A DNA stretch of 64,000 nucleotides from Pseudomonas sediminis (GTDB lineage Bacteria > Pseudomonadota > Gammaproteobacteria > Pseudomonadales > Pseudomonadaceae), in assembly GCF_002741105.1 (NCBI RefSeq), contig NZ_NIQU01000012.1, positions 1 through 64,000 on the forward strand, in the 5' to 3' direction. This document shows positions 43,064 through 51,681 of the stretch, piece by piece. The position numbers and the translations under genes are program-made. Under the pieces are notes generated by a model. That model made no database searches. It saw nothing but the letters and a program-made list of their open reading frames with translations, and had not been told where the DNA came from. Numbering within the stretch: position 1 is the first letter of the stretch; the number at the start of each line of letters is the position of its first letter.

Positions 43064-44056
43064 TCAGTTCCCCGCCTTGGCCACGTTGCTGCCGATCACC
43101 TGAGCGGCCAGTTGCGGCTGGATCAGTTGGTCGACCACCTGAGCGACGTCGGTGCCCGGACGCACCAGTTGCTCGTCGAGCAGGATGGGTGCAGAGGCTT
43201 TCAGCGCCTTGATGTGTTCGGCGCCCGGCTGCGGGTTGCTGAAGTCGGTGCGCGACAGTTGCAGCTTGGCCACTTCCAGCGGCAGTTTGGCTTCGTCGGC
43301 GAGCAACTGGGCCAGGGCATCGGGGTTGGCGATGGCCCACTGGCGCGCCTGCTCGTAGGCGGCGATCACCTGTTTGATCAGCTCGGGCTGCTCCTTGGCG
43401 AACTTTTCGGTGACGCTGAGCACGCTGTAGCTGTTGAAGTCGCGGTTGCGGTACAGCAGGCGCGAACCGGCCTGCAACTCGCTGGCGGCCATCAGCGGGT
43501 CGAGCCCGGCCCAGGCCTGCACGTCGCCGCGCTCCAGGGCGACGCGACCGTCTGGGTGTTGCAGGTGGACGATCTCCACGTCGTTCTTGTCCAGCCCGGC
43601 CTTCTGCAGGCTTTGCAGGAGGAACAGGAAAGGGTCGGTGCCCTTGGTGGCGGCGACTTTTTTACCCTTGAGGTCGGCCAGCGACTGGACGGGCGAGTCC
43701 TTGGGCACCACCAGCGCTGTCCACTCCGGACGACTGGCAACGTAGACGGTGTTGATCGGCGCGCCGTTGGCGCGGCTGAGCACGGCGGCCAGGCCGGCAG
43801 TGGAGACGAAATCGGTGCTACCTCCGTTGAGGTATTCCAGCGAGCGGTTGCTGCCCTGGCTGAATGTCCATTTGACGGCGATGCCCTGCGGCGCGAGGGC
43901 TTTTTCCAGCAAGCCCTGCTGCTTGAGCACCAGGCTGGTGGGGGCGTAGTAGGCGTAGTCCAGGCGGACTTCTTTCGGTGGTGCGGCATGTACGGCGGCT
44001 GGCAACCAGGCGGCGAACAGCGCCGCCAGGCCAACACGCAAGGCATTCTTCTTCAT
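43064..44056 (-). CDS. Sulfonate-type periplasmic binding protein
   Basis: A 330-residue precursor with signal peptide (cleavage after AAVHA, about residue 24) and an SsuA/TauA-type fold: VRLDYAYYAPTSLVLKQQGL at the mature N-terminus, DLKGKKVAATKGT in the middle. ATG 44056 has GGAG at good spacing; the ATG two codons upstream would overlap that site. YAYYAPTS replaces the SsuA motif GYQK, hinting at a different ligand from SsuA. Confidence 0.88.
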   Translation of the reverse strand: MKKNALRVGLAALFAAWLPAAVHAAPPKEVRLDYAYYAPTSLVLKQQGLLEKALAPQGIAVKWTFSQGSNRSLEYLNGGSTDFVSTAGLAAVLSRANGAPINTVYVASRPEWTALVVPKDSPVQSLADLKGKKVAATKGTDPFLFLLQSLQKAGLDKNDVEIVHLQHPDGRVALERGDVQAWAGLDPLMAASELQAGSRLLYRNRDFNSYSVLSVTEKFAKEQPELIKQVIAAYEQARQWAIANPDALAQLLADEAKLPLEVAKLQLSRTDFSNPQPGAEHIKALKASAPILLDEQLVRPGTDVAQVVDQLIQPQLAAQVIGSNVAKAGN

Positions 44057-44128
44057 GGTCATCTCCTCATGGATATATGGCCTTCCGGCCCGTTGGCGGG
44101 CCGGTCAGGAGATGTCACTGGGGTTAGG

Positions 44129-44263
44129 ACCTGCCCAAAGGATCGCGAGCTAGAGCGATGCAAGGCAAAAAGAGGCGAGGAAGCGGAGTGTACTTTTGTA
44201 CATGAGCATTCCGAGCCTGTTTTTAACGCAGCAGTGCCGACGCGCAGCAGACTTTGGGCAGGT
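44129..44263. repeat. 135-bp repeat element with perfect 12-bp terminal inverted repeats (copy 1)
   Basis: Ends are ACCTGCCCAAAG and CTTTGGGCAGGT. Inside are GATCGCGAGCTAGAGC, a small hairpin TGTACTTTTGTACA (44189-44202) and GCAGTGCCGACGCGCAGCAG. It lies between the binding-protein gene and the porin, in opposite orientation to copy 2 at 45692. No coding capacity. Confidence 0.85.
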
Positions 44264-44270
44264 TCGTGGG

Positions 44271-45590
44271 TTACAGCAGGGTCAGGGTGTAACTCAGGAT
44301 CAGGCGGTTCTCGTCGGCGTCGGTGGTGACGTTGCCGCGCTGGGTCGCATTGCGCCAGGACACGCCGAGGCCTTTCAGCGGGCCGTCTTGCAGGGTGTAG
44401 TCGAGGCGGAAGTCGCGCTCCCACTCTTTCAGGTCACCGTTGGCGGAGTCGACGTTGTCACCCTTGAGGTAAGCGACGCTGGCCTTCAGGCCCGGTACGC
44501 CGAGTTTGGTGAAGTCATAGCCGTACTCAGCCAGCCAGGTGCGCTCGCCGGCGTTCTGGAACTTGCCGATCTGGCGGTCGGTGATCAGGTAGGACGAGCT
44601 GCCGCCGCCCTGGTTAAGGAACGGGAAGGCGCTGTCGCCTTCGACCTGCTGGTAGCCCAGGCTGGCGAAGTGGCTGCCCAGGGTGTAGGTGAACAGCGCG
44701 CTCCAGGTCTGGTTGTCGACCTCGCCGGTGCTGCTGTCGCCAGCACGCCAGTAGCCGGCGCTGCGGTAGCCATCGGCACGGCCGGAGGCGCTGCCGTTCT
44801 TGCCGTCGGAGTTGCTGTCGAAGTAACGCAGGTCGGTCTTCAGCGAACCCGGGCCGATCGCCCAGTTGTGCACCAGGCCGAGGAAGTGCTGTTTGTAGAA
44901 GTCTTCCAGGTTGCCGTAGTAGTACTGCAGCGTCAGGTCCTTGGTCAGCTTGTAGTCACCACCGGCGAAGTAGAACTTGTTGGTGTCGGCGTCACCGGTG
45001 GCGCCGGCGATACGCAGAGAGATGTCGTCGGTGGAGCTACGGGTCTTGGTGCTTTCCAGCTGGCCCGCGGTCAGGGTCAGGCCGTCGATCTCGTTGGAGG
45101 TGATCTGCCCGCCTTCGAAAGTCTGCGGCAGCAGGCGGCCGTCGTTGAAGGTCACCACCGGCAGCTTCGGCAACAGGGTACCGATACGCGCCTCGGTCTT
45201 GGACAGGCGCACCTTGGCGGTCACACCGGCCTTGCTGTAGTCGTCCACGGCGCTGCCGTCACTATCGAGCGGGAACAGCTGGCCTGGGGTGCGATCACGG
45301 CCGGCCTTGCTTGCGGTGCCGCCGGAGTCCAGCTTCACGCCAAGCAGGCCAATAGCATCGAGGCCGAAGCCGACGGTGCCCTGGGTGAAACCGGAGCTGT
45401 AGTTGAAGATGAAACCCTGACCCCACTCTTGCGCCTCGCCGTTGTTGTTGGCGGTGTTCTTGTTGTTCAGGTCGTAATAGAAATTGCGCAGGCCGATGCT
45501 GGCCTTGCTGTCTTCGATGAAACCGGCGGCGGTGGCCTGGTTGGCGATGGCGGCCAGCGTGACGGCCAAGGCCAGGGTGGATTTTTTCAT
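44271..45590 (-). CDS. OprD-family outer-membrane porin (sulfur-associated)
   Basis: A 439-residue porin: signal peptide (MKKSTLALAVTLAAI, cleavage after NQATA), then a barrel opening AGFIEDSKASIGLRNFYYDL and ending in a hydrophobic strand with LTLL. It is strongly similar along its length to the porin at 54671-55999 (shared RTPGQLFPLDSDGSAV and VVTFNDGRLLPQ). The location between a sulfonate ABC operon and an SsuA-like gene suggests uptake of sulfonates or sulfate esters across the outer membrane. The start was moved 165 bases inside the longest frame to place the signal peptide. Confidence 0.9.
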   Translation of the reverse strand: MKKSTLALAVTLAAIANQATAAGFIEDSKASIGLRNFYYDLNNKNTANNNGEAQEWGQGFIFNYSSGFTQGTVGFGLDAIGLLGVKLDSGGTASKAGRDRTPGQLFPLDSDGSAVDDYSKAGVTAKVRLSKTEARIGTLLPKLPVVTFNDGRLLPQTFEGGQITSNEIDGLTLTAGQLESTKTRSSTDDISLRIAGATGDADTNKFYFAGGDYKLTKDLTLQYYYGNLEDFYKQHFLGLVHNWAIGPGSLKTDLRYFDSNSDGKNGSASGRADGYRSAGYWRAGDSSTGEVDNQTWSALFTYTLGSHFASLGYQQVEGDSAFPFLNQGGGSSSYLITDRQIGKFQNAGERTWLAEYGYDFTKLGVPGLKASVAYLKGDNVDSANGDLKEWERDFRLDYTLQDGPLKGLGVSWRNATQRGNVTTDADENRLILSYTLTLL

Positions 45591-45691
45591 GCTCGATGCT
45601 CCAAGTGCTTTGTGTGCTGTTCTGGGGTTGGCACTGCACAGGGGCTCGGCAGGACAGCGGACATGGCGCTGGTCTCGGCGGATTGGCATAC

Positions 45692-45831
45692 GAACCTGGT
45701 CACGATCTGCTGCGCGTCGGCCATGCTGCGTTGAAACCAGGCTCAAAATGCTCATTTACAGCTCGTAAACTGCGCTTTTTCGCCTGGTTTCGCCTTGCCT
45801 GACTCTAGCTCGCGAGATCGGGAACAGGTTC
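45692..45831. repeat. 140-bp repeat element, inverted relative to copy 1 (copy 2)
   Basis: Ends GAACCTGGTCACGATCT and AGATCGGGAACAGGTTC are inverted repeats matching at 15 of 17 positions. The interior carries the same blocks as copy 1 in reverse order, including the hairpin TTTACAGCTCGTAAA (45755-45769). Together the two copies bracket the porin gene. Confidence 0.85.
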
Positions 45832-46221
45832 TAAGAGCCCCTGATTCGGGCCCGATGCGGTGGTCCGCTGTCGGCTGGTGGCTAATCTACGAGACGAGCG
45901 TTAATCCCTAAAAAGAATTATTTTTCACCTTGTAGTAACTAAAAAGAATATAAGCCTGATCCCGATGCAACTCGCTGCGTAGGAGCCGATTCATCCGCGA
46001 ATCCTGCGAGCCACTTCTGACGGCTTGCTTCGCCAGCCCGCACAGGGCCCCGCCGCGCCTGACAAACTGGCCTTAGCTAATTCCTAAAAATTATTTAACA
46101 ACTGCTTTTTATATCGACTAGCTTCTCTTCACCGGATCACCGGACTTCTTTTTCTAAACACTGAAGTACGCGTGATCCGCCGCAATCCCATGGCCGGCAC
46201 GTGTTCGTATCGAGAGCCGCC
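45832..46221 (+). promoter_or_regulatory. AT-rich promoter region of the SsuA-like/DszC-like operon
   Basis: Contains AAAAAGAAT twice (45910-45918 and 45941-45949), a REP copy (45979-46002) and an AT-rich block (46074-46125) before the SsuA-like start. Composition fits a CysB-type promoter; no gene is seen. Confidence 0.45.
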
Positions 46222-47181
46222 ATGTCCAACACTCATTCCAAACGCAGCACACTGATCGCCGCCTCGCTGGCCATCGGCCTGCTCGTCGCTCCGCTTACCG
46301 AGGCCGCCGAGCAACTGCGCATCGGCTACCAGAAATCCTCCACGCTGATCAGCCTGCTGAAGAGCCAGGGCACCCTGGAGAAGGCACTGGCCGATCAGGA
46401 CATCAAGATCAGCTGGCACGAATTCCCCAACGGCCAACCGCTGCTGGAGGCGCTCAACGTCGGCAATATCGACCTCTCCGCCGATGTCGCCGACACCGTG
46501 CCGGTATTTGCCCAGGCTGCCGGTGCCGACCTCGCCTATTTCGCTCAGGAAGCGCCCTCCCCCAGCGCGCAGGCGATCATCGTGCGCGAGGATTCGCCGA
46601 TCAAAACCCTGGCCGACCTCAAGGGCAAGAAGGTCGCCGTGACCAAGGCAGCCGGCGTGCATTACCTGCTGATCGCCGCACTGAACAAGGCCGGCCTGAA
46701 GTTCAGCGACATCGAACCCGCCTACCTGACCCCGGCCGATGGCCGCGCCGCCTTCGAGAACCGCAAGGTGGACGCCTGGGTCACCTGGGAGCCCTTCCTC
46801 AGCGGCGCGCAGCAACAGCTGCCGACGCGCATTCTCGCCGACGGCAAGGGTCTGGCCGATTACCAGCGCTACTACCTGACCAGCGCCAAGTTCGCCAAGA
46901 GCCACCCGCAGGTGCTGCAGACCGTGTTCGCCGAGCTGGTGAAGACCGGTGACTGGCTGCGCGCCAACCCGCGCCAGGCCGCCGAAATCCTCGGCCCGCT
47001 GTGGGGCAACCTCGACCCGGCCATCGTCGAGAAAGCCAACGCCAAGCGCAGCTACCAGGTGCGCCTGGTGCAACCGGACAGCCTCGCCGAGCAGCAGAAG
47101 ATCGCCGATGCCTTCTACGGCGCCAGCCTGCTGCCGACCTCGGTGGATGCCCGTGAAGTGAGCATCTGGAGCCCGCAATGA
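46222..47181 (+). CDS. SsuA-like periplasmic sulfonate-binding protein
   Basis: A 319-residue precursor (signal peptide to about residue 27, APLTEA) opening EQLRIGYQKSSTLISLLKSQ, clearly related to SsuA. No permease or ATPase gene follows; instead its stop overlaps by four bases the start of a flavin oxidoreductase gene. It may feed an SsuBC-type transporter encoded elsewhere in the window. Ligand unknown, probably an organosulfur compound processed by the adjacent enzyme. Confidence 0.88.
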   Translation: MSNTHSKRSTLIAASLAIGLLVAPLTEAAEQLRIGYQKSSTLISLLKSQGTLEKALADQDIKISWHEFPNGQPLLEALNVGNIDLSADVADTVPVFAQAAGADLAYFAQEAPSPSAQAIIVREDSPIKTLADLKGKKVAVTKAAGVHYLLIAALNKAGLKFSDIEPAYLTPADGRAAFENRKVDAWVTWEPFLSGAQQQLPTRILADGKGLADYQRYYLTSAKFAKSHPQVLQTVFAELVKTGDWLRANPRQAAEILGPLWGNLDPAIVEKANAKRSYQVRLVQPDSLAEQQKIADAFYGASLLPTSVDAREVSIWSPQ

Positions 47182-48407
47182 GCGCCGAGGCCCGCCTGCA
47201 TCCCAGCCTGCGCGACGAACCGCTGTTCGCCGCGCACCTGTTCCCCGTGGACTTCGGCAGCCGCACGGCCAAGGTCGAACGCCTGGCCCGGCGCCTGGCG
47301 GCCAGCGCGGTGGAGCGTGATCGTGCTGGCGGCAGCGCCCAGGCCGAACGCGAATTGATCCGTGAAAGCGGCCTGCTGACCCTGGCCGTGCCGCAGCAGT
47401 ACGGCGGTCAAGGCGTGGCCTGGCCGGAAATCTATCGCATCACCCGTTACCTGGCGGCGGTGGACAGCTCGCTGGCCCACCTGTTTGCCTTCCAGCACCT
47501 GCAGGTGGCGACCATCCTGCTGTTCGGCAACCCCGATCAGCAGCGCCACTGGTTGACGCGCACGGTGCAGGAGCGCTGGTTCTGGGGTAACGCCACCAAT
47601 GGTCGCGACACCGGCCTCAAACTCAGCTCACGCGAAGAGCATTACGAGCTCAATGGCAGCAAGTCGTTCTGCTCCGGTGCGCTCGGCGCCGACGCGCTGG
47701 TGATCAGTGCACCGCGCGGCAAGAAACCGGAAGACCGAGTGTTCATCGTGCTGCCCAGCCAGCGCGAGGGCCTGGCGGTGAACAGCGACTGGGACGGCTT
47801 CGGCCAGCGTCAGACCGACAGCGGCACGGTGCAGTTCGAGCAGGTATTCGTCGACGCCAGCGAGCTGCTCGGCCCGGTCGGCCCCAGCCCACGCACCACG
47901 CTGCGCGCCTGCCTGTCGCAACTGATCCTCACCCAGCTTTACCTGGGTAACGCCCAGGGCGCGCTGGACGCCGCGCTGCGCTACACCCGCGAGCAGAGCC
48001 GCGCCTGGCCTGCGTCGGGCGTGGCCAATGCCAGCGACGATCCCTTCATCCAACAGCACTACGGCGAACTGTGGCTGCGCTATCGCAGCGCCCTGCCCCT
48101 GGCCGAGCACGCCGCCCAGCGTCTGCAAGCCGCCTGGGAAAAACCGGCACTGACCGCCGCCGAACGCGCCGAGGTGGCGCTGGCCATCAGCGAGGCCAAG
48201 GTGGTGGCGGTGCGCGCGGCGCTGGAGATCACCAGCCAGATCTTCGAAGCCATGGGCGCCCGCGCCACCAGCTCGCGCTACGGCTTCGACCGCTTCTGGC
48301 GCAACGTGCGCGTGCACAGCCTGCACGATCCCATCGACTACAAGGTGCGCGACCTCGGGCACTGGCTGCTCAGCGGCCAGGGTCCGCAAGCGTCGTTGTA
48401 CAGCTGA
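47178..48407 (+). CDS. DszC/SfnB-like acyl-CoA dehydrogenase-fold oxidoreductase
   Basis: A 409-residue protein of the acyl-CoA dehydrogenase fold: an N-terminal helical part with VPQQYGGQGVAWPE, a middle domain with WFWGNATNGRDT and ELNGSKSFCSGAL, and a helical C-terminus. In sulfur loci, this fold includes flavin-dependent monooxygenases such as DszC and SfnB. Translational coupling to an SsuA-like gene supports a role in releasing sulfur from an imported organosulfur compound, with reduced flavin likely supplied by SsuE or a similar reductase. True acyl-CoA dehydrogenase activity is unlikely but not excluded. Confidence 0.82.
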   Translation: MSAEARLHPSLRDEPLFAAHLFPVDFGSRTAKVERLARRLAASAVERDRAGGSAQAERELIRESGLLTLAVPQQYGGQGVAWPEIYRITRYLAAVDSSLAHLFAFQHLQVATILLFGNPDQQRHWLTRTVQERWFWGNATNGRDTGLKLSSREEHYELNGSKSFCSGALGADALVISAPRGKKPEDRVFIVLPSQREGLAVNSDWDGFGQRQTDSGTVQFEQVFVDASELLGPVGPSPRTTLRACLSQLILTQLYLGNAQGALDAALRYTREQSRAWPASGVANASDDPFIQQHYGELWLRYRSALPLAEHAAQRLQAAWEKPALTAAERAEVALAISEAKVVAVRAALEITSQIFEAMGARATSSRYGFDRFWRNVRVHSLHDPIDYKVRDLGHWLLSGQGPQASLYS

Positions 48408-48507
48408 CAAGGAGGTCAACGACACAGGAACCCTGAAACGACACCCTGCTTCAAGGAACGGGTTGTTGGGCCTGGTTCGCGGTTTGAGATGGTGTAGAGC
48501 CGGGATG

Positions 48508-48530
48508 CGGTACGCACGGCGCACCCTACG
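48508..48530. repeat. GCGCACCCTACG palindromic repeat
   Basis: CGGTACGCACGGCGCACCC plus TACG belongs to the GGTGCGC family (also at 40976 and 58983). It lies between convergent genes. Confidence 0.65.
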
Positions 48531-48574
48531 CAAATTTGGCACTCCTCTCCCTCTCAGGGGAAAGGAGCGCCTAT

Positions 48575-49822
48575 CTACGCGCTAGCCACTTTGCTCGGCG
48601 AGGCATCCTCGAAACGGTCGACCTTGCGCAGGCTCTTGAAACCGAGCATCCAGCCACCGGTGACCGTCAGGGTGCAGGCGCAACCGATCAGCGCCGCCGG
48701 CACTACGCCGAACCAGGCGGCGCTGGTTCCGGCGCGGAATTCGCCGAGTTCGTTGGAAGAGCCGATAAACAGCATGTTCACCGCATTGACCCGACCGCGC
48801 ATGGCGTCCGGGGTGGAGAACTGCACCAGGGAGGAACGGATATACATGCTCACCATGTCCGCACCGCCAGCCACCACCAGCGCGGCGAACGACAACCAGA
48901 ACAGGCTGGACAGGGCGAACACCAGGTTGGCCACACCGAACAGGGCCACCGCGCCGAACATCACCAGGCCGACATGGCGGTTGAACGGCTTCATGCTCAG
49001 GTACAACCCGACCGACACCTCACCGATGGCCATCGCACTGCGCAGCAGGCCCAAGCCTGTCGGACCGACTTCCAGCACTTCCTGGGCGTAGATCGGCAGC
49101 AGTGCGATCACGCCGCCGAGCAGCACAGCGAAAAGGTCCAGCGAGATGGTGCCGAGGATGATCGGCCGCGTGCGAATGAAGTGGATGCCCGCAGTAAAAC
49201 GCGCCCAGGCGGTAGCTTCCAGTGCCTGCATCTTTTCCGCATAGCGCACGGGCACCCGCAGCATCAGAGCGGTGCCGGCGAGGAAGCAGGCCAGACACAC
49301 CGAGTAGGTCAGCCCACCGCCACCGATGGCGTACAGACCACCACCGATCACCGGGCCGGAAATGGTTGCGCCACGCATGATCATGCTGTTGGCGGCGATG
49401 GCCGCAGCCAGGCGCTCGCGCGGCACGATCTGTGGCAGCAGGCTGGACAACGCCGGGCCGGTGAAGGCACGACCACAGCCGTACAGCACCAGCACGGCGT
49501 AGTACCAGGCGACCGGCGCCTCACTCAGCGACAACCACAACAGCGCTCCGGCGCACACGCCTTCGACCAGCCAACTGAGCATCAGGATCAGCTTGCGATC
49601 GTAACGGTCGATCAGATCGCCGGCCGGCATCAGCAGCACCAGCATGGGAATGAACTGAGCCAGGCCGACATAGGCCAGCGACAGCGGGTCGCGCGTCAGG
49701 TCGTAAACCTGCCAGGCCACGACGATGGCCTGAATCTGTACGGCGAACACCACCACGATGCGGGCAATGAGAAACGGCAGGAAACCGGGAAGCCGGTAGA
49801 CGGAAACGGGGGCAGCGGGCAC
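48575..49822 (-). CDS. MFS transporter, EntS-like exporter family
   Basis: A 415-residue major facilitator with about twelve helices. The loop GDLIDRYDRKLIL after helix 2 is the MFS signature, and the overall pattern is that of the EntS/MFS_3 group, often exporters of siderophores or drugs. The start is a GTG with GAGG 8 bases upstream. No neighbouring gene reveals the substrate. Confidence 0.85.
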   Translation of the reverse strand: MPAAPVSVYRLPGFLPFLIARIVVVFAVQIQAIVVAWQVYDLTRDPLSLAYVGLAQFIPMLVLLMPAGDLIDRYDRKLILMLSWLVEGVCAGALLWLSLSEAPVAWYYAVLVLYGCGRAFTGPALSSLLPQIVPRERLAAAIAANSMIMRGATISGPVIGGGLYAIGGGGLTYSVCLACFLAGTALMLRVPVRYAEKMQALEATAWARFTAGIHFIRTRPIILGTISLDLFAVLLGGVIALLPIYAQEVLEVGPTGLGLLRSAMAIGEVSVGLYLSMKPFNRHVGLVMFGAVALFGVANLVFALSSLFWLSFAALVVAGGADMVSMYIRSSLVQFSTPDAMRGRVNAVNMLFIGSSNELGEFRAGTSAAWFGVVPAALIGCACTLTVTGGWMLGFKSLRKVDRFEDASPSKVASA

Positions 49823-49977
49823 GGCAGGAACCTCGGGACATGACCGGCCGGTGCCGGTCGAGGTGAGCCGGCCAATCTACGTCAAGGCGCTATTGCGGGG
49901 CAAACGCGTGAACAGCCTGTTGCGCAGATCGAACCCAAGAAAACCCGGAGCGTTCGTAGAAGTGAACCGTGGGTGAT

Positions 49978-50073
49978 GACTGTAGGAGCGCCGCCCCGGC
50001 GCGAGACGAATGCGCTCATAGCGCATTATCGAGTCGCATGATCCATTCGCCGTGGGGCGCGGCGCCTACAGTC
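49978..50073. repeat. 96-bp imperfect palindrome of paired REP sequences
   Basis: GACTGTAGGAGCGCCGCCCC on the left is matched in inverted sense by GGGGCGCGGCGCCTACAGTC on the right, with an AT-richer centre (ATGCGCTCATAGCGCAT). The region 49823-50124 contains nothing else recognisable. Confidence 0.85.
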
Positions 50074-50124
50074 ATTGGTAGCGCGGGCGGATGCGGGAGG
50101 TCATCCTGCCCGCCAGTATCCAGG

Positions 50125-50409
50125 CTAGACGAATGCCTGGTCGCCGAAACCGCGCGGCAGGCGCTGGCGGCCCGGCAAGGCTGTCAGGCGCGCTTCCCAG
50201 GAGGTGCGCCAGTCATTGACGGCACGCGCGGCCTTCTCACGGCGGGCGGCCCGGCGCGCAGCGTTACGGGCGTTACGACGAGCTTCGGTGAAGACTTCGG
50301 TCTTGCGGCAATTGCGGCATTTGACCTTGCCCAGCTCGGTGGTGGAAGGCAGTTTTTCACCATGAGAGCCACAGGCAAGGTGGCCAGAGACTTTGTAGTG
50401 CGTAACCAT
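50125..50409 (-). CDS. Small basic protein with a CxxC pair
   Basis: A 94-residue very basic protein: ACGSHGEK and CRNCRK could bind zinc with C13 and C31/C34, followed by an Arg/Ala-rich helix (ARRNARNAARRAARREKAAR). It suggests a nucleic-acid-binding or ribosome-associated protein, but no family is recognised. It has a good AAGGAG ribosome site. Confidence 0.6.
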   Translation of the reverse strand: MVTHYKVSGHLACGSHGEKLPSTTELGKVKCRNCRKTEVFTEARRNARNAARRAARREKAARAVNDWRTSWEARLTALPGRQRLPRGFGDQAFV

Positions 50410-50583
50410 CGCGTTATCTCCTTGATTGTGGGCGCCCGGCTGTAGCCAGCCGATTTACACCCCTCAGGAAATGTGACTATTAAAGCGCAGCGGTGGTTCA
50501 TTAACGGCCAGGAGGCATAAGCCGTCTCGCTAGCCACCGGTCCCCCGAGCGGGTCTAATGCCTACTTTTGCCGGAACATCGCG

Positions 50584-51213
50584 ATGCCCCTGAGCCCCGA
50601 CGAACTCACGCAGATCAGCGCCCTCACCCTGGCCCACTACCAAAGCAGCGCCGAGGACTTTCGCGAGGGCACGCGCGACCATGACGTGAGCCAGAACATC
50701 GCCGCGCTGCTGCGTCATATCGAGGGCGAAAAGCCCTGGCGCATCCTCGATTTTGGCTGTGGTCCGGGGCGTGATCTGCGCACCTTCAGCGGCCTCGGCC
50801 ATACCGCCATCGGCCTCGATGGCTGCGCAGAGTTCGTCACCATGGCGCGCGCCGACAGCGGCTGCGAGGTCTGGCAGCAAAGTTTTCTGGAGCTGGATCT
50901 GCCGGCCGGCCACTTCGATGGCATCTTCGCCAACGCCAGCCTGTTCCATGTGCCCGATCAGGAGCTGCCGCGCGTGCTCGGCCAGTTGCAGGCAGCGCTC
51001 AGACCGGGCGGTGTGTTGTTCAGCTCCAACCCGCGCGGCGAGAATCAGGAAGGCTGGAACGGCCCGCGCTACGGCAGCTATCACGACCTGGAACGCTGGC
51101 GCGCGCGGCTCACGGCGGCCGGTTTCGTCGAGCTGGAACACTACTACCGCCCCACCGGCCTGCCACGCGACCAGCAGCCCTGGCTGGCCAGCGTGTGGCG
51201 ACGAGTCGGTTAA
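50584..51213 (+). CDS. Class I SAM-dependent methyltransferase
   Basis: A 209-residue Rossmann methyltransferase with motif I ILDFGCGPGRDLRTF (about residues 56-70), an acidic end of strand 2 (GLDGC) and the FDGIFANASLFHVP motif following. Transfers methyl from S-adenosylmethionine to an unknown small molecule. Length is normal for the UbiE/tellurite-type group. Confidence 0.88.
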   Translation: MPLSPDELTQISALTLAHYQSSAEDFREGTRDHDVSQNIAALLRHIEGEKPWRILDFGCGPGRDLRTFSGLGHTAIGLDGCAEFVTMARADSGCEVWQQSFLELDLPAGHFDGIFANASLFHVPDQELPRVLGQLQAALRPGGVLFSSNPRGENQEGWNGPRYGSYHDLERWRARLTAAGFVELEHYYRPTGLPRDQQPWLASVWRRVG

Positions 51214-51238
51214 CTCACCACCATAGGCATGCGTCGTT

Positions 51239-51544
51239 CTAGTCGAATACGGGCCGGAAAAAACTGCGCTCGTAGCTGAGGATGCAACGTGTCTCTTCGG
51301 CGTAGCGAAAGGCCGCCTGGCACTCGGCGTCGGCGAAGGAATCCTGACGATAGCGTTCGTATTCGGCCAGGCTGGGGAAGCTGAACAGTGCCAGGGCCAC
51401 ATCATTGGCGCCTTCGGATGGCAGGAAGTAACCGTGGTGCGTGCCGCCGAAGCGCTCTACCAACGGAATCCACAGCTTCGCGTAGTGCTCGAATTCCTTG
51501 AGTTTGTAGGGATCGACGATGTAGCGCAGATAGCAGGTGATCAT
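51239..51544 (-). CDS. NIPSNAP-family small protein
   Basis: A 101-residue ferredoxin-like (dimeric alpha/beta) protein opening MITCYLRYIVDPYKLKEFE and ending SYERSFFRPVFD, typical of the NIPSNAP family. Function is unclear in bacteria. The start at 51544 removes a long improbable N-terminus. Confidence 0.8.
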   Translation of the reverse strand: MITCYLRYIVDPYKLKEFEHYAKLWIPLVERFGGTHHGYFLPSEGANDVALALFSFPSLAEYERYRQDSFADAECQAAFRYAEETRCILSYERSFFRPVFD

Positions 51545-51681
51545 GGCTGTACTTCCTTGCGGGTGGCTTCGATAAGCGCGCGATATAAACACGGCCCGAC
51601 CGACAGATGCATCTGCTACGCAACGGCATCGCCAACGCCGCACCGGCCGCTGGGCGTTCCTGGCAACGCCTCAAGCGGTGG

